NCBI GenBank assembly: GCA_009840005.1
Contig: VXOR01000095.1
Coordinates: 1 to 54,287, forward strand
Source: Gemmatimonadota bacterium
GTDB taxonomy: Bacteria; Latescibacterota; UBA2968; UBA8231
Reading direction: 5' to 3'
DNA: 54,287 nucleotides
Part shown: piece after piece, positions 26,732-35,157 of the stretch
Layout of the letters: every line of letters starts with the position of its first letter
How positions within the stretch are numbered: position 1 is the stretch's first letter
The notes under the pieces: model-generated
Database searches by the model: none
Seen by the model: only the letters and a program-made list of their open reading frames with translations
What the model was told of the DNA's origin: nothing
Position numbers and translations under genes: made by a program

Positions 26732-29596
26732 ATGCAAAAGAAAACCCCGAGCCGCCTGAGCACTCGCCAGCAACGGACCTTGCTGGTGGTGGTGGCCTTG
26801 GGCGTCTTCATGGTCGCCGATACGCTCTATTTGTTGACCAACCGGCTGGCCGACGCCCTCGATTTTTCCTACTTCGCCGTTACCGACATTTCCCTGCCCA
26901 AGTTTTACCAAGTCATGGTGCTGTCGCATACGGGCGTCGGTTGGGTGCTGGTGGTACTGGCGCTGGGCTTTGTGGCTTGGCACTTACCGGCGGTGTGGCG
27001 CAAAAGCCGCAAGCGGGCTATCTACACCGGCATCGCCACCCTGACGCTGGGCATTGTACTGGCCATCAGCGGACAGTTCATACTCAGCGCGGCGAGCAAC
27101 CGCGGCAACCCGGTGGCGTACTGGAGCCATGTGGCCGCGGCGGTTTTAGTCCCTCTCTTTTACTTGGCTCACCGTCGCCTCTCACTGTGGAAGCCCTCCA
27201 AGCGGAGCTATCGCGTCGTGCCCATAGCAGTCGTCGGGCTGTTGGCGCTGGCCGTGGTGCTGCACGGGTTGAGCTATAGCGGCGAGCAGTACACGCAGGC
27301 GGCCGAGGAGGCATTTGCCGCTGGCAAGCACACTGGTCCAGGTTCCAAGGCGCGGGAGGTCGCTGACTTTGCGCCTGACGAGTTTGTTCCTGCCAATTTC
27401 GTGCCGGCTGAAAGTCCCTTTTTCCCGGCGGCTACTACGACTACGACCGGAGACATTCTGCCCTCGCGGATCATCACGCGCGGCGATCTGTCGCAGCCGG
27501 AAAAACTCGCTGGCGACATGGACGAGTTCGGCTTTGTGGTCAACGAGCCGATTGGCTCGGAGACCTGCGCCCGCTGCCACGCGGCCATCGTCGAACAGTG
27601 GGCGACGTCGGCGCACCGCTTTGCCTCGTTCAACAATCCCTTCTACGAGGCGACGATCAACCACATGCGCGACAACTCGACCGAGAGCAATGCGGAGGTT
27701 GACGCGCATATCGCCTATTACAAGGACTTGGCGGGCGAGGAAGCCAACATCAAGTCCAAGTGGTGCTCGGGTTGCCACGATCCGGCGCTGATGCTGGCGG
27801 GCAAAATGACCGAAGAGATCGACCGCGCCTCGCCCCAAGCCCAAGCCGGTCTGACTTGCCTGGGCTGCCACGCCATCGACGAAATTCACGACCAGACTGG
27901 CAACGGCAACTACAACATCGCCGACGAGCAGGAGGATCCCTATCTGTTCGCCAATGCCAAAGAAGGCGTGGGCCGCTTCGTGCACGACACCGCGCTGAAG
28001 GCCCGGCCCATTGTACACAAGAAGCAGATGCTCAAGCCCTTCTTCCGCACCTCGGAGTTTTGCGCCACCTGCCACAAGGTCAGTCTCGACACGCGCGTCA
28101 ATGGCTACCGCTGGCTGCGCGGCCAAAACGAATACGATAGTTGGCACGACAGCGGCGTGTCGCTCAACGCCGCTAGGACCTTCTATCTGCCTGCTGTTAA
28201 GCGGGTTTGCCAGGACTGCCACATGCCGCTGGAGGAAGCGGTGGCTGGAGACGTGTCGGCGCGGGATGGGTACGTCAAGTCGCACCGCTTTTTGGCGGTC
28301 AACACGGCGCTGCCCTACATCCGCGGGGACGAGGAGACCATTGCGCGGATCGAGGAATTTCTACAAGACGAAAAACTCAGCGTCGATGTGTTCGCACTGC
28401 ACCACCAAGAAGAAGCGCACTACGCGCTGGACAAGAGCCAGCCGACGCTGGTGCCGGGCGGCGACTACACATTCGATGTGGTGGTGCGCAACAAGGGCGT
28501 TGGGCATACCTTCCCGGGCGGGACTAACGATTCCAACGAGGGTTGGCTAGAGGTCTCGGTGGTGAGCGACGACGATGAGGTGCTAGCTTTGAATGGGGCG
28601 GTGCAAGACGACGGACACGTCGATCCGGGGGCGCACTTTTACAAGGCGTTGATGGTCGATGCAAAAGGCCAAGCCATCCACCGGCGCAATGCCCAAGACA
28701 TCGTCACCGCCGTGTACGTGCGCACCATTGGTCCGGGTACGGCGGATGTGGCTCACTACAGCTTCGAGGTGCCCGAGGACTACGCGGGGCGCAAGCTGAC
28801 GCTGCGGGCGCGGCTGCTGTGGCGCAAGTTCGACCGCGCTTATACGGAATTTGCCTTTAACAACAACCGCGAGGGCTTTCGTCGATTCGACCAAGTGCCG
28901 GATTTGCCGGTAACTGAGATCGCCCGCAGCGAGGTGGAGTTGGTGGTGGGAGAGCTGTCCGCTTCGGGTGCGCCGGATGCGGGCGACTGGATGCGCTTCA
29001 ACGACTATGGGATTGGCTTGCTGCTCCAAGACGATACCCAAGGGGCCGCACGGGCCTTTGCGACGGTGGAACAGCTAGCGCCCGAGCGCTTGGATGGTTG
29101 CCGCAACTTGGCCAAGGTTGCCGTGCGCGACGGCCACTTGGAGCGGGCCTACGAGCATTTGGAGGACTGCGAGGCGTTAGTTAGCGGTGACGGACAGACG
29201 GCTTGGGTCTGGGGCGTGGTGTTGCAAGAGGACGGCCGCTACGAGCCCGCAGCGCAGGCGTATCGCCGGGTGTTGCGCGACTTTCCCGAGGATCGAGCGA
29301 CGTGGCGCAACTTGGGCCGGGTGCTCTATCTCGACGGCCGCTTTGAGGAGGCTTTGGAGGCCCTCGACGGCGTGCTGGCTATTGACCCGGAAGACCGCGT
29401 CGCTCACTATCACCGGATGCTCTCGCTGCGCGCCCTTGGCCGCGAGGACGAAGCCCTCGTCGCTGAGCAGGCTTACCAGTACTACCAGATTGACGAGTCG
29501 GCGCAAGAGCTGACGCGCCGCTATAGGCTAGCGCATCCGCACGACAACCGCGAGGCGCTCAAGATACACGTTCATCCACTGGGAGAGGGTGGTTGA
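26732..29596 (+). CDS. Membrane pentahaem cytochrome c with TPR repeats
   Basis: A 954-residue protein predicted to anchor in the inner membrane with its haem part outside. Several hydrophobic helices fill residues 17-180. Five CxxCH haem-binding motifs follow: CARCH at 279, CSGCH at 345, CLGCH at 376, CATCH at 444 and CQDCH at 493. The layout resembles cytochrome c554-like multihaem proteins. A beta-sandwich region (about 555-715) is followed by about four TPR-like repeats (about 740-930). Such cytochrome-TPR proteins recur next to ASPIC/UnbV-repeat proteins, and one such gene lies at 29873 on the same strand. Electron carrier or oxidoreductase activity is likely; the substrate is unknown. 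Confidence 0.85.
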   Translation: MQKKTPSRLSTRQQRTLLVVVALGVFMVADTLYLLTNRLADALDFSYFAVTDISLPKFYQVMVLSHTGVGWVLVVLALGFVAWHLPAVWRKSRKRAIYTGIATLTLGIVLAISGQFILSAASNRGNPVAYWSHVAAAVLVPLFYLAHRRLSLWKPSKRSYRVVPIAVVGLLALAVVLHGLSYSGEQYTQAAEEAFAAGKHTGPGSKAREVADFAPDEFVPANFVPAESPFFPAATTTTTGDILPSRIITRGDLSQPEKLAGDMDEFGFVVNEPIGSETCARCHAAIVEQWATSAHRFASFNNPFYEATINHMRDNSTESNAEVDAHIAYYKDLAGEEANIKSKWCSGCHDPALMLAGKMTEEIDRASPQAQAGLTCLGCHAIDEIHDQTGNGNYNIADEQEDPYLFANAKEGVGRFVHDTALKARPIVHKKQMLKPFFRTSEFCATCHKVSLDTRVNGYRWLRGQNEYDSWHDSGVSLNAARTFYLPAVKRVCQDCHMPLEEAVAGDVSARDGYVKSHRFLAVNTALPYIRGDEETIARIEEFLQDEKLSVDVFALHHQEEAHYALDKSQPTLVPGGDYTFDVVVRNKGVGHTFPGGTNDSNEGWLEVSVVSDDDEVLALNGAVQDDGHVDPGAHFYKALMVDAKGQAIHRRNAQDIVTAVYVRTIGPGTADVAHYSFEVPEDYAGRKLTLRARLLWRKFDRAYTEFAFNNNREGFRRFDQVPDLPVTEIARSEVELVVGELSASGAPDAGDWMRFNDYGIGLLLQDDTQGAARAFATVEQLAPERLDGCRNLAKVAVRDGHLERAYEHLEDCEALVSGDGQTAWVWGVVLQEDGRYEPAAQAYRRVLRDFPEDRATWRNLGRVLYLDGRFEEALEALDGVLAIDPEDRVAHYHRMLSLRALGREDEALVAEQAYQYYQIDESAQELTRRYRLAHPHDNREALKIHVHPLGEGG

Positions 29597-29775
29597 GACT
29601 TTGCCCGCACTTGGTCAGCTTCTAGAGTGACGACAGCACCGTTGGGAAACTCTACCTCATAAGCTGCGCCTCCACTGTGGATGAAGACGACGATTCCTAC
29701 ATCGCCGGCACTCAATTCGTGTTCAGGTTGATCTACGGTCAGGACAGCGGGTTTGTGTTCAGGTAGGACATTCAT
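29572..29775 (-). CDS. DUF4926 domain protein
   Basis: A 67-residue protein matching the small DUF4926 beta-barrel pattern: VDQPEHELSAGDVGIVVFIH, then GGAAYEVEFPNGAVVTL. Family members are single SH3-like barrels often found near toxin-antitoxin or mobile modules; function is unknown. AGAGGT lies upstream of the ATG. Its last codons overlap the end of the cytochrome gene on the other strand by 25 bases. It is divergent from the ASPIC/UnbV lipoprotein gene. Confidence 0.8.
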   Translation of the reverse strand: MNVLPEHKPAVLTVDQPEHELSAGDVGIVVFIHSGGAAYEVEFPNGAVVTLEADQVRAKSQPPSPSG

Positions 29776-29872
29776 GGATTAACCTCTCTATGGAATAGGA
29801 GTAATTTTTCACACTAAAACGTAATAGATAAGAATGCCATAATAAGATGTGTGATACAAATGGACGGATTTT

Positions 29873-31648
29873 ATGCCAACACCTAGCATGATCTGGCGGC
29901 TCTTGGTCGGCGCGGTGTTGTGGACTGCCTGCGGCCCGGAAGAGCCTTCGGAACCGGCTCCGAAGCCTGAGTACACCAAACCGGCTGCCGACTATGCCGT
30001 GGGGCGCGGGCGGAAAGAGGCTCCTGCGGTGCGCTTTGTCGATGTGACGAGGGAAGCTGGTCTCGAATTCAGACACGAGACTGGTGCACGCGGCGACAAG
30101 TGGATGCCCGAAACTATGGGCAGTGGCTGTGCGCTCTTTGATTACGATGGCGACGGCTGGCTGGACGTGCTGTTGGTCAATAGCGAGGGCTGGGGCGGCG
30201 AAAAGGCCCCCGGCAAGCTCTATCGCAATCTTGGCAACGGCACCTTTGATGACGCAACGAAGCGCACGGGTCTAGACTTTTCGGTCTATGGCATGGGCGC
30301 GACGATTGCCGACTACGACGCCGATGGCGACCCGGATATTTACTTGACGACCTTGGGACCGAACCTGCTGTTGCGCAACGACGTGGGCCGCTTTGTCGAT
30401 GTGGCACAGGAAGCGGGCGTGGCGGGCGCGGGCTGGCGGGACGACGCGGGCAACGAGAATCCCGAATGGTCCACGGGCGCGGCCTGGGTCGATGTGGATG
30501 GCGACGGCTGGCTGGATCTGTTGGTCACTAACTACGTGCGCTGGTCGGCCAGCACTGACATCTACACCACGCTCGATGGCAAGGGAAAGTCCTACGCCAC
30601 ACCCCAGCAGTACCCCGGCTCGACGCCGAGGCTCTATCGCAATCTGGGTGAGGGACGCTTCGAGGAGATAACTGAAGAAGCGGGTCTGCTGTTGCCCGAG
30701 GGCAAGTCCATGGGCGTGGCCATGACCGACTTTGAAGACGACGGCCGCATCGATTTGGTCGTCACCAACGACACCCAGCCCAATTTCCTGTTGCAAAACT
30801 TAGGTGGGGGTCGCTTTGCGGAGCGGGGTCTCGCCGCGGGCATCGGCTACGACGAGACCGGGCGGGCGCGAGCGGGGATGGGCGTAGATATTGCCTCGGT
30901 CGCCAACGACGGCGTGCTCTCCATCGCCATTGGCAACTTCAGCCGCGAGGCGCTCTCGCTCTATCGCCAAGCCGGCGGCGAGGTCTTCGTCGATGCTGCG
31001 GGCAAAGCTCGGCTGATGCAGGCAACGCTACAGCCGCTAACCTTTGGGCTGCGCTTTTTCGACTACGATCTCGACGGCTACCAAGACCTGATCTTGGCCA
31101 ATGGGCACATCGAGCCAGAGATCAACTCGACGCAGAAGGAGATCGAGTACCGTCAACCACCGCAGTTGTTTTGGAATACTGGCGAGGGGCGGATGGTCGA
31201 GGTGTCGGAGCAGACGGGCGGGCCATTTCTCAAGCCAGTGGTGGCGCGCGGGCTGTCCGTCGGCGATATCGATGCAGACGGCGATTTGGACGTGTTGCTT
31301 ACTACCAATGGCGGCCCGGCCTATCTATTGCGCAACGAGGGGCCGACCGGCCACGTGGTGGAGCTTGACCTGACGGGCAAGGCTCCTAATCGAGACGCTA
31401 TTGGCGCGAAGGTGACTGCGCAGGTGGGCGAACAGGAGCAGGTGTTTATGGTGCGCACGGGGTCTTCTTATCTGAGCCACAGTCCGATGAGCCTGACTGT
31501 TGGCTTGGGAACCGCTGAGCAGATTGACCGCTTGGAGATTCGCTGGCCGGATGGGACGGTGGAAGCCCTTGAACAGATAGCGGCCGGGGTGCGCTACGAC
31601 ATCGCGCAGGGTGAGGGTATTGTGGGGAAGAGGGCCTTTGTGCAGTAG
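29873..31648 (+). CDS. FG-GAP/ASPIC-UnbV repeat lipoprotein (CRTAC1-like)
   Basis: A 591-residue predicted lipoprotein. The short signal MPTPSMIWRLLVGAVLWTACG has a lipobox (WTAC, lipid on Cys). The mature part carries repeated FG-GAP/VCBS-like calcium-binding units with DYDGDGWLD, DYDADGDPD, DVDGDGWLD and DIDADGDLD, forming a beta-propeller. It ends with the ASPIC/UnbV domain (GSSYLSHSPMSLTVGLG and RLEIRWPDG). Such proteins are exported and linked to extracellular or periplasmic binding. It follows the multihaem cytochrome-TPR gene after a 276-base gap holding the divergent DUF4926 gene. Confidence 0.88.
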   Translation: MPTPSMIWRLLVGAVLWTACGPEEPSEPAPKPEYTKPAADYAVGRGRKEAPAVRFVDVTREAGLEFRHETGARGDKWMPETMGSGCALFDYDGDGWLDVLLVNSEGWGGEKAPGKLYRNLGNGTFDDATKRTGLDFSVYGMGATIADYDADGDPDIYLTTLGPNLLLRNDVGRFVDVAQEAGVAGAGWRDDAGNENPEWSTGAAWVDVDGDGWLDLLVTNYVRWSASTDIYTTLDGKGKSYATPQQYPGSTPRLYRNLGEGRFEEITEEAGLLLPEGKSMGVAMTDFEDDGRIDLVVTNDTQPNFLLQNLGGGRFAERGLAAGIGYDETGRARAGMGVDIASVANDGVLSIAIGNFSREALSLYRQAGGEVFVDAAGKARLMQATLQPLTFGLRFFDYDLDGYQDLILANGHIEPEINSTQKEIEYRQPPQLFWNTGEGRMVEVSEQTGGPFLKPVVARGLSVGDIDADGDLDVLLTTNGGPAYLLRNEGPTGHVVELDLTGKAPNRDAIGAKVTAQVGEQEQVFMVRTGSSYLSHSPMSLTVGLGTAEQIDRLEIRWPDGTVEALEQIAAGVRYDIAQGEGIVGKRAFVQ

Positions 31649-31671
31649 ATTAGATGGAGATGAGGTACGCT

Positions 31672-32154
31672 CTATCTTCTGAGCTTGAATAGTACAAAAA
31701 CGGCGAATGCACATCGGTCAAGCCGTTGGGTTTTTTGGAATAGGTCTATGACTTTTTCGGTTTCGTCAATCCATTGCTGGACCGTGGAGCGGGAGAATGT
31801 CGCCAAGGGGTCGTAGTCAGCCTCGTGGCGTCGGACCTGCATAGCGACGAATTGCTCGCCGAAGGCTTGGATGTCAGCCGGAAATCTATTCATCACTTGT
31901 CGGATGTTGCATTGATTTTTAGCCTGACGGTGCTCCAAGGATCGATAGGTCTGACGCCAAGCTGGCTGGCTGCGGTGGGCACGGGTAGTACCAACCAGCA
32001 AATTTGCGCCACAGGCAGCGAGAACGTGGAATATAGCGTAATAGGCCGCGCTTACGGCTCGGCGTAATTCGGTTTGTCGGGGACGGCCCCGGTGCCTGCC
32101 AATCGCCCCGGCCGCTAGTTGCCTAGCGATTCTGAGCAGATCCTGAGGATTCAC
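31672..32154 (-). CDS. HEPN-like (UPF0332-type) protein
   Basis: A 160-residue protein with features of small HEPN ribonuclease or toxin-like domains. The first helix pair has RRAVSAAYYAIFHVLAACGANLL, like the YYAxFH helix of the UPF0332/HEPN group. A C-terminal helix has VRRHEADYDPLATFS, matching the RxxADYxP pattern. The true start is taken as GTG 32154, since an upstream in-frame reading merely overlaps the partner gene. The partner ends at 32123, so the two overlap by 32 bases and are clearly coupled. A toxin role is inferred from family behaviour only. Confidence 0.65.
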   Translation of the reverse strand: MNPQDLLRIARQLAAGAIGRHRGRPRQTELRRAVSAAYYAIFHVLAACGANLLVGTTRAHRSQPAWRQTYRSLEHRQAKNQCNIRQVMNRFPADIQAFGEQFVAMQVRRHEADYDPLATFSRSTVQQWIDETEKVIDLFQKTQRLDRCAFAVFVLFKLRR

Positions 32155-32458
32155 GATATTTGCTCGCGAAAAATTCTGCCCACTCGGATTTCTCGACGAA
32201 TGAATGGATTGGAATACCGCGGAAGCCGAGTTTTTCCGCGTACGGCCATAGGCGCCCCGATAGACCGGCGGTCCATGTGGGATCCAGCCGTTTCTGATCT
32301 CCATCAAATACGATATAAGTATGCAGATATTCGTCGCCATCATGGTCTATTCGAGACTCTACGATGATGGGGGAGAATACGAATTCGTCGTGGAACCGTT
32401 CGGTCAGCATCTCTTTGATGATGTCGGCGATTTTGTCAGTTCCCGCTTCTGTTGTCAT
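32123..32458 (-). CDS. Small acidic protein coupled to the HEPN-like gene (possible antitoxin)
   Basis: A 111-residue protein that I cannot assign to a named family. It lacks the GSxxxG...DxD motif of the MNT nucleotidyltransferases that usually neutralise HEPN toxins. It starts with an amphipathic helix (DKIADIIKEMLTERF), then alternates beta strands (YLHTYIVFDGDQKRL), and ends in a charged helix. AAGAGA precedes the ATG. Gene order (this gene first, HEPN-like second, overlapping) matches antitoxin-then-toxin logic, so it may be an unusual antitoxin. Confidence 0.6.
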   Translation of the reverse strand: MTTEAGTDKIADIIKEMLTERFHDEFVFSPIIVESRIDHDGDEYLHTYIVFDGDQKRLDPTWTAGLSGRLWPYAEKLGFRGIPIHSFVEKSEWAEFFASKYRESSGSAQNR

Positions 32459-32589
32459 GGTCTGTTCTCTTGGTTTGCGCTGCTTCGGTCTGCCCTATTG
32501 CTTACCGTTTCCAGTTAATGAGTAAACGATATTTACAGTTGTGCTGTCAAGCGATTGTTGAGCGTCAAAAACTGCCAAAAAGACACGTT

Positions 32590-33474
32590 TCAACCGATCA
32601 AGCGGCCTCTTTGGTCGTGGCTGACCTTGTCGGGGTCGTGCGGCCCGGAGCGGGCGCGCTTGGCCTCTCCTTGTTTGTAGCGGTGGCGCATTTCCGTCTG
32701 CCGCCACCGTAAGAAACTGCGTTCCTGCGCGTCGCGGTTGCGCGCCGAAGGTGAGGCCGGGACTTCGATGGTGGCGTAAGTGATTTCGCTTACCCGGCGC
32801 GACAGAGCGACGATTTCTCCTTTGCTGATGACCAAGGTGACGCCGACGTTGGCCTCGACAATGGCGACGCCGTTTTCGCGTGCCCGGGCCAACACGGCGC
32901 GGTCTTGCTCCTTGGAACGGGAGCCGAAGGAGGGGATGAGCAGGTACTGTGCCCCGTCGAGCACTGGGATGCGGGCGATGTCGGGGTTCCAGCGGTCGTT
33001 GCAGATGAGGAAGCCGCAGCGGCCAAACGGAGTGTCAAAGGCGTGGGCATGGGCACCGAGGCGGTTGTACCACCAGGAGGGATGGTAGCCTTCGGCTAGC
33101 TGCATTTTGTGGTATTTGCCGCACAGGCGGCCCCGGTGGTCGATGAAGACAGCGCAGTTGTACACATCATCGCCGATGCGCTCGGCTAGCCCGAATGCTA
33201 GGCATATTCCCAACTCGCGGGCGAGTTCGCGAAAACGGCCCATGACCGGGCCGCGCGTGGTGACGGCCACGTCCCGCATCCGTTCTTCCGGTTCCTCCCC
33301 GGTGATCAGTTCCATGACCACGTAGCCCTCCAGCACTCCTTCGGGTGCCAGGGCCAGTTGGGCACCGCCTTTGGCAGCGGCGCGGAACATGGCCTCCAGG
33401 CGGTCGGCATTGCCGGTTAGGTCGAATTTTTTAGGCCGGAAGGAAATGGCGGCGACATCTACTGATTGGTACAT
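32590..33474 (-). CDS. Carbon-nitrogen hydrolase (nitrilase superfamily)
   Basis: A 294-residue amidohydrolase of the CN-hydrolase superfamily, which splits non-peptide C-N bonds. The Glu-Lys-Cys catalytic triad is visible: Glu in LAPEGVLEG, Lys in GKYHKMQL and Cys in FLICNDRWNPD. The C-terminal ~40 residues are charged and poorly conserved. No signal peptide is present. It follows the glycosidase-like gene by 12 bases on the same strand, so the two may act on related substrates. A second nitrilase-superfamily gene is at 42453. Confidence 0.88.
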   Translation of the reverse strand: MYQSVDVAAISFRPKKFDLTGNADRLEAMFRAAAKGGAQLALAPEGVLEGYVVMELITGEEPEERMRDVAVTTRGPVMGRFRELARELGICLAFGLAERIGDDVYNCAVFIDHRGRLCGKYHKMQLAEGYHPSWWYNRLGAHAHAFDTPFGRCGFLICNDRWNPDIARIPVLDGAQYLLIPSFGSRSKEQDRAVLARARENGVAIVEANVGVTLVISKGEIVALSRRVSEITYATIEVPASPSARNRDAQERSFLRWRQTEMRHRYKQGEAKRARSGPHDPDKVSHDQRGRLIG

Positions 33475-33486
33475 GGGTTCTGTCTC

Positions 33487-34863
33487 CTATTCTTCTTGGC
33501 GGCAAAAGCGCAGTGCGTACAGGTCGGCGTCGTACATGACAAAGCGCAGGCGCACGGGCCGACCGGCCAACGGGCCTACCTCCGCGCCCGATTCCCACTG
33601 CACCGCTAAGTCCGTCTGATCCTGAAAAAGCTCGGGCGAGTCGGCCAGCGACAGGCCGGGAAAGGGCTTGCCGTTTTCGTCTTGGACCTCGATGCGGATG
33701 CTACCAGCCGCGGAGGTGGCCATGTTGAGCCGCAACTGGTCGCCGCTGAAGATCAGGGGCTTGGTGGTGAACTGGCCGCCGCGATAGGGTGCTTGCACCG
33801 AGGCAAAACCATCGAGGCGCATGGTCAGGCGGCGGATGCAGGAGGTGGGCATGCGCCAGTTCTCGGTCATGTAGAGCGACAGTTCGGCTGGTCCGGTGCG
33901 CAGCAGGCCGCGCATGATGTACACGCTGCGGTCGTGCCAATTGCCGGGGTCGGGACCCGGGCGCACAAAGGCTTCGGGGAAGAGGCGGTCGAAGTGGAGG
34001 CCGTCGTGGCTGCTCATCAGCACGCCGTCGTTGACTCCGGGATACGGCCAGTCGGGCGTGGGGCTGCGGCTGTTGACAAAGCGCGAGGGGAACATCAGGT
34101 AGAGGCCGGGGGAACGCTCGTAGGGAACGCAGGAGTTGGTGTACATGTGCTCCAGCGGCGCATCGCCTGTGCTGATGGATTCTAGCGGACTCCAGTGGAC
34201 AAAGTCGTCGGAGGTGGCGCGGCGGATCCAGCGCACGCCCTCCTTAAAGGCGCGGGTGGCACCGTGGCCTAATTCGCCATCGCGGCGAATGCCTCGGGTG
34301 TACATGACGTACTGGCCGGTCCACGGGTCGCGGAAGGCGATATTGTGCGAGTCGAACGGGCCTTCGGTCTGTACGGGTTCGGGATTTTTGCGCCAGTGGA
34401 AGCCGTCGGGCGAGGTCGCCGTGTAAATGGCACCGCGCCGGCCGATGCCTTTGTAGCGCTCTTGCTCTGGGGCTTGTGGATCGAGGAATGGGGAGAAGTT
34501 GACTAGATCGGGATCGTCGAGGACTAAGTTGTTGGCTGTCGAGCCTTGGAAGTCGATGAGGCCCAGCTCTGGTTTGTGCCAAGTGATGCCGTCGCTGCTT
34601 TCGACATAGGCGGTGCAGGCGCGGTCGGTTTTGTTGTTGTCGGCGTGGGGGATGCAGCGGTACCAAGCGCGGAAGCGGTCGCCGTCTTTGAAGAGCACGG
34701 CGTAGGCGAGGCCGCCTTCTTCCCAGGGATGGTCAATGCGCACTGCGGCGTTGCGGCGCATGGGCTGGTGGAGGACTTGGCGGGCATCTTGTAGGTCGTC
34801 GATGAGGCGGCGGTCGAGTAGGAGTTGGCGGTCGGAGCCGATGGGGATGGGGGTGTCGGGCAT
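33487..34863 (-). CDS. Glycosidase-like five-bladed beta-propeller protein (GH32/43-like)
   Basis: A 458-residue protein with the repeating blade pattern of family 32/43/62 glycosidases. Visible blade markers are RIDHPWEEGGLAYAVLFKDGD, AYVESSDGITWHKPELGLI, GRRGAIYTATSPDGFHWRKN, FDSHNIAFRDPWTGQYVMY and RRATSDDFVHWSP. A C-terminal beta-sandwich follows (residues ~350-458). Acid residues in RDPWTGQY and elsewhere could serve in catalysis, but I cannot assign the substrate. No signal peptide is seen, suggesting a cytoplasmic role or another export route. It leads an operon with the nitrilase-superfamily gene. Confidence 0.7.
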   Translation of the reverse strand: MPDTPIPIGSDRQLLLDRRLIDDLQDARQVLHQPMRRNAAVRIDHPWEEGGLAYAVLFKDGDRFRAWYRCIPHADNNKTDRACTAYVESSDGITWHKPELGLIDFQGSTANNLVLDDPDLVNFSPFLDPQAPEQERYKGIGRRGAIYTATSPDGFHWRKNPEPVQTEGPFDSHNIAFRDPWTGQYVMYTRGIRRDGELGHGATRAFKEGVRWIRRATSDDFVHWSPLESISTGDAPLEHMYTNSCVPYERSPGLYLMFPSRFVNSRSPTPDWPYPGVNDGVLMSSHDGLHFDRLFPEAFVRPGPDPGNWHDRSVYIMRGLLRTGPAELSLYMTENWRMPTSCIRRLTMRLDGFASVQAPYRGGQFTTKPLIFSGDQLRLNMATSAAGSIRIEVQDENGKPFPGLSLADSPELFQDQTDLAVQWESGAEVGPLAGRPVRLRFVMYDADLYALRFCRQEE

Positions 34864-35157
34864 GGTGGCCTCTGGGGTGGGCAGTTGGAGTGTCGGCGGG
34901 CGTATTATAGCTAACGTAGGGCTGATCTACAACTTGGCGTCTGATTGAGGGGAGGTCGCCGTTCGCTGACGGTGGTCGGGGTTGGAGACGAAACAGTCTC
35001 TGGCACAGTAGCTTGGGGTGCCCACAACACGGCCGACTGAGCCTCACGCAGATCAGACCGGATAATCTGCATGTTATTAATTTATGGTTAGCTGGTTGAC
35101 TAAATTAATATTTTTATCTAAATTTAGTTTATTGACTTTACGGAGGTGAATATCGAC
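34864..35157. other. Intergenic left flank of the CBASS-like locus
   Basis: The 294 bases between the glycosidase-like gene (minus) and the AAA ATPase gene (plus) hold no supported ORF. The right half turns AT-rich (about 35070-35140), unlike the GC-rich surroundings, and carries the promoter listed separately. Confidence 0.6.
35096..35124 (+). promoter_or_regulatory. Putative sigma-70 promoter of the CBASS-like operon
   Basis: TTGACT at 35096-35101 and TAAATT at 35119-35124 are 17 bases apart in an AT-rich stretch. The ribosome site GGAGGTGA lies at 35142-35149 before the ATG at 35158. Confidence 0.5.

Noticed and set aside
27182..28285. 367-codon open frame opposite the cytochrome gene
   Set aside because: Antisense to conserved CxxCH motifs; no recognisable domain or ribosome site.
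32155..32343. Upstream extension of the HEPN-like frame
   Set aside because: It overlaps the partner gene and lacks HEPN similarity; GTG 32154 fits better.
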